This document shows, one piece after another, positions 1-5,965 of a DNA stretch of 9,089 nt (the stretch's first letter is position 1; each line of letters begins with the position of its first letter). The notes under the pieces are model-generated. The model saw nothing but the letters and a program-made list of their open reading frames with translations, did no database searches and had not been told where the DNA came from. The position numbers and the translations under genes are program-made. Source of the stretch: Thermotogaceae bacterium (lineage in GTDB: Bacteria; Thermotogota; Thermotogae; Thermotogales; Thermotogaceae); assembly GCA_027038385.1 (NCBI GenBank), contig JALVXE010000138.1, positions 1-9,089 of the forward strand. Direction: 5' to 3'.

Positions 1-767
1 TGGACAGAAGGTTAATACTGGCGGGAAACTGGAAGATGCACAAAACGAGAAGGGAAGCAAAGGAGTTCGTATCGATGCTCATAAACGAGATGAAAGAGTT
101 TAAAGAATTCGAAATAGTCATCGCGCCAACGTTCACTGCTCTCTCTGAAGTGGGCGAGATGGTCAGGGGAACGAACATAAAGCTAGCCGCGCAGAATATG
201 CACTACGAAGAGCAGGGCGCTTTCACCGGAGAGATATCGCCGCTGATGTTAAAGGAGGTTGGGGTCGAGTACGTGATAATAGGGCACTCCGAGAGAAGGC
301 ACATATTCAAAGAAAGCGATGAGCTGATAAGAAATAAAGTCAAAAGCGCTCTGGATCACGGATTCACACCAATACTTTGCGTTGGCGAGAAATTGGAAGA
401 AAGGGAAAAAGGGCTCACTTTCAACGTTGTTGAAAGGCAGATCAAGGAAGCTTTGCACGGCTTGAGCGAGGACGAGGTGAAAAAGATCGTAATAGCTTAC
501 GAGCCCGTTTGGGCTATAGGAACTGGGAAAGTTGCAAGGCCGTATCAAGCACAGGAAGTTCACGAGTTCATAAGAAAGCTCCTATCTGAGATGTATGGAG
601 AAGAAGTTGCAAAAGAAGTCAGAATACTCTACGGTGGCAGTATAAAACCGAATAACTTCCTTCCGATAATAGCCCAACCGGATGTGGACGGTGGACTTGT
701 TGGGGGAGCATCTCTAAAGGAGAGTTTCGTGGAATTAGCGAAGATAATGAAATCAGTTCTCTCATGA
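1..767 (+). CDS. tpiA: Triosephosphate isomerase, 5' end at the window edge
   Basis: Cytoplasmic glycolytic enzyme interconverting dihydroxyacetone phosphate and glyceraldehyde 3-phosphate. The first full codon is at position 3 and reads DRRLILAGNWKMHKT. The first two window bases are TG, so an ATG/GTG/TTG start may lie one base outside, giving 255 residues, the usual family length. The ATG at 36 cannot be the true start because it would remove the catalytic Asn10 and Lys12 of AGNWK. Counting from the presumed Met, the catalytic His96 lies in IIGHSERR and Glu168 in AYEPVWAIGTGK, which also begins the mobile loop. The phosphate-binding GGSIKPNN and GGLVGGASL follow. In T. maritima this enzyme is the C-terminal half of a PGK-TPI fusion, so a fusion is possible here; the window cannot decide. 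The stop overlaps the convergent gene by 6 bp and a strong terminator follows at once. Identity is very secure. Confidence 0.97.
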   Translation, partial: DRRLILAGNWKMHKTRREAKEFVSMLINEMKEFKEFEIVIAPTFTALSEVGEMVRGTNIKLAAQNMHYEEQGAFTGEISPLMLKEVGVEYVIIGHSERRHIFKESDELIRNKVKSALDHGFTPILCVGEKLEEREKGLTFNVVERQIKEALHGLSEDEVKKIVIAYEPVWAIGTGKVARPYQAQEVHEFIRKLLSEMYGEEVAKEVRILYGGSIKPNNFLPIIAQPDVDGGLVGGASLKESFVELAKIMKSVLS

Positions 768-1334
768 GCGGCCAAAGTGCTTGGCCGCTCTTTTTAAATC
801 TTCTGGTGTATCGATATCAAAAATACATCCAGGATCATCCACGGAAACGCTTTTGCAGATCTCCGGATGCTCTCTTATCACTTTCTTGAAACCTTCATCA
901 CCAAAGAGATCATCGAAGAATTTAAAAGCTTCTTTCTTTATAAGAGTTGGAAATCCTTTCTTTTTGTCATACACCGGAAAAACTATCAATTTCCCTGATC
1001 TTTTTGATTCAGCGAGAATTCTCAAAACGGTTTCTTTTTTTAAAAGCGGCATATCGGCGAGGAATATCAACATTCCATCACATCGCCTGCCGATGGCATC
1101 TTTCAGTGCTAACTTCACGGAAGTCGCGATTCCTTCTTTGTAGCTCTCATTTACAATTACCCTGAATCCATACGGAACTCTTAGGGAAGGTTTTACTACG
1201 ACTGTTAAATCTCCAAAAGACGACGCAATATCCAGAGCTATCTCAAGCAGAGTCTTTCCGTTCATCTTCTGAAGAAGCTTTTCCTTTCCGAACCTCTCGC
1301 TCTTTCCAGCGGCCAAAACGTATACGCATATCAT
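762..1334 (-). CDS. MobA/MocA-like nucleotidyltransferase
   Basis: A 190-residue single-domain protein of the MobA-like NTP transferase family (GT-A-like Rossmann fold). The N-terminal nucleotide-binding loop LAAGKSERFGKEKLL is at residues 7-21, NESYKEGIATSVK at 62-74, the metal-binding LADMP at 92-96, GFPTLI at 127-132 and DIDTPED at 173-179. Within the family, LAAG (rather than LAGG) is the form associated with CTP-using MocA, so transfer of CMP to a molybdopterin-type cofactor is one possibility. No other molybdenum gene is in the window, so the acceptor is open. The ATG overlaps the proC stop (ATGA, 1331-1334) and has only a weak upstream Shine-Dalgarno match (GAAAG), which points to translational coupling. 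It is the last gene of a three-gene minus-strand unit and ends within the tpiA terminator. The family call is solid; the substrate is unknown. Confidence 0.85.
   Translation of the reverse strand: MICVYVLAAGKSERFGKEKLLQKMNGKTLLEIALDIASSFGDLTVVVKPSLRVPYGFRVIVNESYKEGIATSVKLALKDAIGRRCDGMLIFLADMPLLKKETVLRILAESKRSGKLIVFPVYDKKKGFPTLIKKEAFKFFDDLFGDEGFKKVIREHPEICKSVSVDDPGCIFDIDTPEDLKRAAKHFGRS
766..795 (+). terminator. Intrinsic terminator of tpiA, inside the opposing gene
   Basis: A perfect 10-bp stem (GAGCGGCCAA at 766-775 pairing with TTGGCCGCTC at 781-790) closes the 5-base loop AGTGC and is followed by five T (791-795). It begins inside the tpiA stop codon. On the minus strand the same bases encode the last residues (AAKHFGRS) of the convergent nucleotidyltransferase gene. 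No T-run follows the hairpin when read on the minus strand, so it should stop only plus-strand transcription. Confidence 0.9.
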
Positions 1335-2125
1335 CTTTCAAATTGCTTTGCTCTTTTGTAAGTATCGTATATCGCTTTCATAAGGATTCCCCTTATTCCT
1401 TCCCTTTCAAGCGAGTATATACCTTCTATCGTCGTTCCAGCTGGGGACGTGACTATGTGTCTGAACTCACCAGGATGATTTCCCATAACTTGTAAAAGTT
1501 CGGCGGATCCTTTCAACGTTTCTATGACAAGTTCTCTTGACAGATCGTAAGATAGACCGAGCCGAAGCCCCGCGTCTATTAGCGACTCTATCAAGACAAA
1601 GACAAAAGCTGGACCGCTTCCACTCAACGAAGTCACAGCAGCCATGTACTTTTCCGGGACTTCGACGACTTTTCCAAGGGTCTCCAGTATGTAAACTACC
1701 TCTCTCTTTTTTTCATCATCGAAGGCATCTGAGAAGCTCGTTGGGGTGATCCCTTTACCTATCATAGCGGGGATGTTGGGCATGATTCTCACGGCGTATT
1801 TTGACCCGGTCTTCTCGGATATCTGAGACACCTTTATTCCAACCATCGTGCTTATGAATATCTTCTCGTGTGTGTCCGCCCCTTCGACCTGGTTGAACAT
1901 CACGTCAGAATCTTGAGGCTTAACGCATAGAAACACAACGTCAGATTTCTCAACGAGTGTTTTGTTATCCGGAGCTATCTTCACTCCCCTGTCGGCGTAT
2001 CTCTGAGCCTTTGATTTCGTTCTGTTGTATATGACTATCTCTTCTGGTGAGAACTTTCCACTTATGAGTAGCCTCTCCAGGATAATCTTTCCTATGTTTC
2101 CAACACCTATTATCCCGATTCTCAA
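1331..2125 (-). CDS. proC: Pyrroline-5-carboxylate reductase
   Basis: Catalyses the last step of proline synthesis, reducing 1-pyrroline-5-carboxylate with NAD(P)H in the cytoplasm. The chosen TTG start at 2125 gives 264 residues, normal for the family, and places MRIGIIGVGNIG at the N-terminus as the Rossmann dinucleotide loop (7-12). It also puts an excellent AAAGGAGG Shine-Dalgarno 8 bases upstream. A longer reading from TTG 2164 would add 13 residues overlapping the previous gene and lacks this support. Further motifs are YNRTKSK (33-39, an Arg-Thr pair typical of NADPH preference), LCVKPQ (66-71), MPNIPAMIGKG (115-125), SLSGSGPAFVF (166-176) and the C-terminal signature HPGEFRHIVTSPAGTTIEG (217-235). 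The upstream secreted-protein gene stops 1 base before this start, and the downstream MocA-like gene overlaps its stop by 4 bp, so the three are almost certainly co-transcribed. Confidence 0.96.
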   Translation of the reverse strand: MRIGIIGVGNIGKIILERLLISGKFSPEEIVIYNRTKSKAQRYADRGVKIAPDNKTLVEKSDVVFLCVKPQDSDVMFNQVEGADTHEKIFISTMVGIKVSQISEKTGSKYAVRIMPNIPAMIGKGITPTSFSDAFDDEKKREVVYILETLGKVVEVPEKYMAAVTSLSGSGPAFVFVLIESLIDAGLRLGLSYDLSRELVIETLKGSAELLQVMGNHPGEFRHIVTSPAGTTIEGIYSLEREGIRGILMKAIYDTYKRAKQFER

Positions 2126-2126
2126 A

Positions 2127-3116
2127 TCAATCTCCTCCTTTAACTGTGAAGTAGAAAACTCCAACAGATGAAGACTCTAGGATCATCTTGAACTCATCAA
2201 GGTTTAGAAGCTTATTCGGCACCGGGATTTTGCTCTGAGGATCCATAAGAGCGAAGACAAGCTCTTCAGACCTTACTGATGGATCGTGATACGCCTCGAA
2301 TTTGAATGTTGTAACTCCTCTCTCAACCGGCACAACGTCCAGCACGACGGCGTTGTCGTTGTAGATGTCTATTATCACCATGTATCCTCCTCTTGAAACT
2401 CTCACAGGTACCTCGACATTCTGACCATCTTTGTAAACCTCAAACCTTTTTGCACCGATCCAAATCGTCCTGATATCTGACCTGCTCAGCTCTCTTTCAT
2501 ATCCTTTAAAGCTCACCTTTCTCCTCTCTCTCCTTGCGTAGATTGCTTTTCTGACATGGCAATTTTCAAGATCTACGTACTTTCCGCTTCCTTTGTAAAC
2601 GCATTTTCCAATATCTTTGAAATCCCTGTCCATTAGAATGTAAACATCACCATGCTTTGCCTGCGGGTCGTGAAACTGCGGAAGATGAAAGTACATATCG
2701 AACTCTTCAAAATACTCCGCTATGGCATCTGGATCTTTCGAGATGTAATCTGGAAGCGTATCAACTTTTTTCTGTTCAATCGAGAGGATCCTCACCGCTT
2801 TTCCAGTTTCTATAACGAAATCAAGCTGCGGAAATTTTCCGGTATCAACACACTCTGCAAGTCCCATCTCGCACTCGTTTTTTTGTTTTATGAGAAGCTT
2901 TTTGTCGCTTTCGTTCAGAAATCCAGAGACGATCCCGCTAAGGCTTTGTTCGACAGATCTGACGAAAGACTCATCATTTCCTATGACCGCCACTATTACC
3001 TCATCGACGTTGGCAAAAGTCAATACAGTAAGAACAAACGTCAAAAAGAAGATCAAAAGATTAGTAACTCTCAACCCCATCACCCCAATCTCGAAGCATA
3101 TTTGATTATAACTCAT
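2127..3116 (-). CDS. Uncharacterised secreted protein, possible CsgG-like plus DUF4384-like domains
   Basis: I do not recognise this protein with confidence. From ATG 3116 it has 329 residues; from ATG 3080 it has 317. The later start gives a better Sec signal peptide: MGLRV, a hydrophobic run (NLLIFFLTFVLTVLTFA) and likely cleavage before NVDEV. The earlier start has the better Shine-Dalgarno (AGAGG, 6 bases away). In 329-residue numbering, residues 37-110 suggest an alternating alpha/beta fold. The stretch ECEMGLAECVDTGKFP (81-96) then LDFVIETGKAV (98-108) resembles the GxxxCxD / 'Gxxxx..vxxG' pattern of CsgG/TolB-N-like periplasmic domains. Residues 240-275 (GYMVIIDIYNDNAVVLDVVP) recall the strand pattern of DUF4384. 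Four cysteines (82, 89, 172, 186) fall in the exported part and could form two disulfides. There is no lipobox. It is first in the unit with proC. Domain assignments are inference only. Confidence 0.6.
   Translation of the reverse strand: MSYNQICFEIGVMGLRVTNLLIFFLTFVLTVLTFANVDEVIVAVIGNDESFVRSVEQSLSGIVSGFLNESDKKLLIKQKNECEMGLAECVDTGKFPQLDFVIETGKAVRILSIEQKKVDTLPDYISKDPDAIAEYFEEFDMYFHLPQFHDPQAKHGDVYILMDRDFKDIGKCVYKGSGKYVDLENCHVRKAIYARRERRKVSFKGYERELSRSDIRTIWIGAKRFEVYKDGQNVEVPVRVSRGGYMVIIDIYNDNAVVLDVVPVERGVTTFKFEAYHDPSVRSEELVFALMDPQSKIPVPNKLLNLDEFKMILESSSVGVFYFTVKGGD
2134..2141 (-). promoter_or_regulatory. Shine-Dalgarno site that fixes the proC start
   Basis: On the minus strand this reads AAAGGAGG, ending 8 bases before the TTG at 2125. 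The same bases are the Lys-Gly-Gly codons just before the stop of the upstream secreted-protein gene, so ribosomes finishing that gene finish on the proC initiation site. Confidence 0.85.
3105..3110 (-). promoter_or_regulatory. Candidate -10 element for the secreted protein-proC unit
   Basis: A perfect TATAAT on the minus strand. Transcription from it would begin near 3098, about 18 bases before the ATG at 3080 and downstream of the alternative ATG at 3116. If used, it therefore favours the later start. No good -35 hexamer lies at 16-18 bases spacing, so the element is weak by sequence. Confidence 0.35.
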
Positions 3117-3146
3117 CTCAATCCTCTAAAGACGCGTAAAAATTTC

Positions 3147-3155
3147 TGGTAAAAT
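3147..3155 (+). promoter_or_regulatory. Candidate extended -10 promoter for the phosphoesterase operon
   Basis: TGGTAAAAT on the plus strand fits an extended -10 (TGn followed by a hexamer matching TATAAT at five of six bases). The -35 region (TAAAGA at 3127-3132, 17 bases upstream) matches at only three of six. A second -10-like TATAAA lies at 3164-3169. Either would give a short leader carrying GGGAGGG before the ATG at 3191. This is the only intergenic stretch in the window that could hold a promoter for the four plus-strand genes. Confidence 0.35.
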
Positions 3156-3178
3156 TTCCTAGTTATAAAATCATGACC

Positions 3179-3185
3179 GGGAGGG
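3179..3185 (+). promoter_or_regulatory. Shine-Dalgarno site that fixes the phosphoesterase start
   Basis: GGGAGGG ends 5 bases before the ATG at 3191. The upstream in-frame ATG at 3173 has no comparable site, and translation from it would have to include this sequence as codons, so 3191 is preferred. Confidence 0.8.
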
Positions 3186-3190
3186 ATAGA

Positions 3191-4168
3191 ATGAAAGAAG
3201 TCATGGAAGCGATAAAAAAGGCAAAGAAAGTGCTTGTGGTTGGTCACATAATGCCGGATGGAGATGATATATCTTCAGTTTTGAGCCTGTCAAAGGGCTT
3301 AAGATCAGTTGGAAAGGAAGTGATGAGCGGGATAGACTGGAAGATCCCGTGGATTTTTGAAGATCTCGAAGAGGTCAAAGATATCGTAAATTACCAGGAG
3401 TTTTTAGATACTGGTTTCGATCCAGATCTAATGGTCGTTGTCGATGTTTCATCACCAGACAGAATCGGGAATTTCCAAAATCTCATAGGGAAGATCCCCG
3501 TAGCCGTTATAGATCACCACGCCACGAACGACGAGTTTGCAGATTATAACTGGGTAGACAGATCTTTCGGTGCGTGCGCTCAGATGATTCTCAGGGTTAA
3601 CAAAGAGCTCGGCGTGGAGTATGACGAAAACTTGGCAACGATAAATCTGATGGGGATTCTCACGGATACGGGTTTTCTTAGATTCCCAAACGCCGATGCA
3701 AGAGTTTACGAAGACGCCACAGAGCTTGTAAAACTCGGGGGAAAACCGCACAGGATATCCGCGATGATACTGGAAAATAAGAGAATAGAGCAGTTTCACC
3801 TCTTTGCGGATGTACTTGAAAAGATGAGGACAGAGCTCAATGGAAAGCTGGTATACTCCTATGTAACCCAGGAGATGTACAAAAAGCACAACTGCACGGA
3901 TGAAGACAGCACTGGTTTCGTTCACGAGCTCAGAAGTATAAGAGGTGTGGAGGTTGCGATCATGTTCATGGAGATAAGACCTAAACTCGTACATGTCTCG
4001 ATGAGAAGCAAAGAGTGGTTCGATCTTTCAAAATTCGCAAAGTCGATAGGCGGAGGAGGACACCCAAGGGCTGCCGGAGCATCGATAGAAGGGAAAGACG
4101 TTTTTGAAGTTATGGAATACGTGATCCCCAAACTCAAGGAAGAGATGTCAAGGGGTGGAAAATCTTGA
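3191..4168 (+). CDS. DHH-DHHA1 phosphoesterase (NrnA/pAp-phosphatase type)
   Basis: Cytoplasmic metal-dependent phosphoesterase. Family members degrade 2-5 nt RNAs (nanoRNase), dephosphorylate pAp, or cleave linear pApA from c-di-AMP; stand-alone enzymes of this form are known in Thermotoga. Start 3191 gives 325 residues, the normal length for a stand-alone DHH-DHHA1 protein. DHH motifs: GHIMPDGDD (18-26; His19, Asp23, Asp25), VVVDVSSPDR (82-91, metal Asp85), VIDHH (106-110) and LTDTGFLRF (157-165, Asp159). The DHHA1 substrate-binding domain carries VAIMFME (255-261), VSMRSK (269-274) and GGGGHPRAAG (287-296). All expected metal ligands are present. The usual third Asp-Ala-(I/L)-Gly-Ser context is here DDISS, a mild variation. 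Its stop overlaps the glucokinase start by 3 bases, so it leads a coupled operon. Which substrate dominates cannot be told from sequence. Confidence 0.92.
   Translation: MKEVMEAIKKAKKVLVVGHIMPDGDDISSVLSLSKGLRSVGKEVMSGIDWKIPWIFEDLEEVKDIVNYQEFLDTGFDPDLMVVVDVSSPDRIGNFQNLIGKIPVAVIDHHATNDEFADYNWVDRSFGACAQMILRVNKELGVEYDENLATINLMGILTDTGFLRFPNADARVYEDATELVKLGGKPHRISAMILENKRIEQFHLFADVLEKMRTELNGKLVYSYVTQEMYKKHNCTDEDSTGFVHELRSIRGVEVAIMFMEIRPKLVHVSMRSKEWFDLSKFAKSIGGGGHPRAAGASIEGKDVFEVMEYVIPKLKEEMSRGGKS
4154..4158 (+). promoter_or_regulatory. Shine-Dalgarno site for the TTG-started glucokinase
   Basis: GGTGG, in the context AAGGGGTGG, ends 6 bases before the TTG at 4165. It lies in the final codons of the phosphoesterase gene and supports the TTG start, which places DFGGT at the usual distance from the N-terminus. 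Confidence 0.65.
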
Positions 4169-5088
4169 AGATAGTCGGGGTGGATTTTGGCGGAACGACT
4201 TTCACGGTCGGACTGGTCGATGCGGAAAGTGGAGAAATTTTGAAAGAGGAGCAACACGAGACGAGAGCATGGGAAGGATTCGAAAGGATAACATGCAGGA
4301 TTGCAGAGGTTATAAATTCCATCAAAGAAGATGCTAAAGCTGTTGGGATCGGATCGCCGGGATCGATTCTTGGTGGTGTGGTGAAATTCTCGCCAAATCT
4401 TCCAGATTGGAAAGACGTTCCCCTCGCGGATAGGATCGGGAAGCTCACCGGTATTCCAACATTTGTTGAAAACGATGCGAACGCTTTCGTTCTGGGAGAG
4501 AAGTGGTTCGGTGCCGGGAAAGGGTACGATCACATAGTCGCTCTAACTCTCGGAACGGGTGTTGGAGGTGGGGTGATAACGCATGGGATACTTCTAAAGG
4601 GATACATGGGAATAGGCGCAGAGCTCGGACACGTAATAGTCGAGCCGAATGGTCCCAAATGCGGATGCGGAAATCACGGCTGCCTTGAAGCGATAGCGTC
4701 CGCGACTGCGATAGTCAGGATGGCCAAAGAGATGAAGAAAGATTTCCTAGATTCTGAGATATTCAGGTCTGATAGAATCAGTGCTAGGGTTGTTATGGAT
4801 GCGGCAAGAAATGGAGACAAACTCGGAACGATCATAAGGGATAGGATGGTGGACGCCCTCGGAAGGGCAATAGCGGGATTCGCTCACATATTCAACCCCC
4901 AGATAGTGATATTGGGTGGTGGTGTGTCGAGAGCGGGAGACGTGATACTCAAGCCGTTGAAAGAGAAGGTTGAGAGCTACTTGATGCCGTCTTTCGTAGG
5001 AACGTTCGATGTTGTTATAAGTCCACTCCTAGATAGAGCAGGGGTTCTAGGTGCGGCTTCGGTGGCACTTGAAAACGTTGGGAGGTGA
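4165..5088 (+). CDS. glk: ROK-family glucokinase
   Basis: ATP-dependent phosphorylation of glucose to glucose 6-phosphate in the cytoplasm, feeding glycolysis. The 307-residue protein has the ROK order: phosphate loop GVDFGGTT (5-12), GIGSPGSI (61-68), catalytic ENDANA with Asp104 as base (102-107), LGTGVGGG (129-136), then sugar- and zinc-binding GAELGH (151-156) and CGCGNHGCLE (166-175). Zn ligands are His156, Cys166, Cys168 and Cys173. The adenosine-side motif ILGGGVSRAG is at 249-258. There is no N-terminal helix-turn-helix, so it is a kinase and not a ROK repressor. The sequence closely resembles the T. maritima glucokinase as I remember it. The start is TTG, overlapping the phosphoesterase stop (TTGA). 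The degV start follows its stop by 1 base. Another hexose substrate is possible but glucose is most likely. Confidence 0.93.
   Translation: MKIVGVDFGGTTFTVGLVDAESGEILKEEQHETRAWEGFERITCRIAEVINSIKEDAKAVGIGSPGSILGGVVKFSPNLPDWKDVPLADRIGKLTGIPTFVENDANAFVLGEKWFGAGKGYDHIVALTLGTGVGGGVITHGILLKGYMGIGAELGHVIVEPNGPKCGCGNHGCLEAIASATAIVRMAKEMKKDFLDSEIFRSDRISARVVMDAARNGDKLGTIIRDRMVDALGRAIAGFAHIFNPQIVILGGGVSRAGDVILKPLKEKVESYLMPSFVGTFDVVISPLLDRAGVLGAASVALENVGR
5081..5088 (+). promoter_or_regulatory. Shine-Dalgarno site of degV overlapping the glucokinase stop
   Basis: GGAGGTGA is a near-ideal site whose last three bases are the glucokinase stop codon. GGAGG ends 4 bases before ATG 5090 and 7 bases before GTG 5093, so either codon could be used (proteins beginning MVKK or MKK). 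The ATG is kept here. Confidence 0.8.
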
Positions 5089-5089
5089 A

Positions 5090-5965
5090 ATGGTGAAGAA
5101 ACTGAAGATAATCGTTGACAGCACGGCTGATATACCGGAGAGTTTCATGGAGGAATATGACATCGACGTTGTTCCTCTTTACATAATCTGGCCGGATGGA
5201 ACACAGGAGAAGGATACCTGGATAGAAGAAGAGAAAAGGGAATTTTACAAGAGAATAATGGAGAGCCCGGATATTCCGGATACTTCACAGCCAACTGTGA
5301 AAGATTTCGTCGAGAAGTACAACGAAATAAAGGAAAAGGGGTACGACGAGATTCTCGTGATAACCATATCGACCAAGATGTCCGGAACCTACAACAGCGC
5401 TACGCTCGCGGCCAAGGAAGTGGATATACCAGCGTACGTTTTCGATTCTTTGAGAGCATCTGCGGTCGTTTCGATGATAGCTAGAGACGCGAGACTTGCT
5501 CACCAGAGAGGAATGAGCACGGAGGAAATCCTCAGCTATCTGAAAGACAGGTACGATAACGGAGACTATCAGGCGGTGTTCTACGCTTCAAACTTTGAAT
5601 ACCTAGTTAAAGGCGGAAGGATCTCAAAGTTTCAGGGATTCCTCGGGACTATGCTCAAGATGAAGGTGAACGTGTTCATAAACGAAGAGGGAGTTATGAT
5701 ACCGTACGCGAAATCCAGAGGAGTGGCGAAGGCACAAAAAGCGATAATAGACAAGTTGAAGGATCTCGGATACGAAGAGGGTGAAAGGATAGAGCTGATA
5801 ACTATCACAGCCGGGGCAGATGAAGAAGCCGAAAGACTCTATGAGGAATTCCAAAAGCACTTTGAGGTCGTCTTCAGGGCGCATGCGCTGACCGCGAAGG
5901 TGATAACAAAACACGTCGCTCCTGGAATGGTTGGAGTGGGAGTGGTTAGATATAGGGAAGGATGA
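5090..5965 (+). CDS. DegV family fatty-acid-binding protein
   Basis: DegV proteins bind a fatty acid between two alpha/beta domains. In Gram-positive bacteria a relative (FakB) presents the fatty acid to the kinase FakA; no FakA-like gene is in this window. From ATG 5090 the protein has 291 residues, typical of the family. Visible signatures are IIVDSTADIP (7-16), DTSQPTV (64-70), ISTKMSGTYNSA (93-104), AYVFDSLRAS (115-124), YLVKGGRISK (171-180), FLGTMLKMK (184-192) and the C-terminal HVAPGMVGVG. The conserved Ser/Thr of TSQPT and SGT are the positions that hold the lipid carboxylate in known structures. An upstream in-frame start at 5051 would add 13 residues inside the glucokinase gene and lacks a ribosome site. 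I recall the same glucokinase-DegV adjacency in T. maritima, which suggests a conserved pairing. The biological role is not predictable from this. Confidence 0.93.
   Translation: MVKKLKIIVDSTADIPESFMEEYDIDVVPLYIIWPDGTQEKDTWIEEEKREFYKRIMESPDIPDTSQPTVKDFVEKYNEIKEKGYDEILVITISTKMSGTYNSATLAAKEVDIPAYVFDSLRASAVVSMIARDARLAHQRGMSTEEILSYLKDRYDNGDYQAVFYASNFEYLVKGGRISKFQGFLGTMLKMKVNVFINEEGVMIPYAKSRGVAKAQKAIIDKLKDLGYEEGERIELITITAGADEEAERLYEEFQKHFEVVFRAHALTAKVITKHVAPGMVGVGVVRYREG

Noticed and set aside
3452..3994. 180-codon open frame on the minus strand inside the phosphoesterase gene
   Set aside because: It is fully antisense to a gene with clear DHH motifs, has no ribosome site and its translation shows no recognisable domain or sensible composition.
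4134..4448. 104-codon minus-strand open frame inside the glucokinase gene
   Set aside because: Antisense shadow with Ser/Pro/Thr-rich translation and no supporting signals.
3922..4533. 203-codon minus-strand open frame across the phosphoesterase-glucokinase junction
   Set aside because: It spans two well-supported plus-strand genes and looks like a by-product of their codon use.
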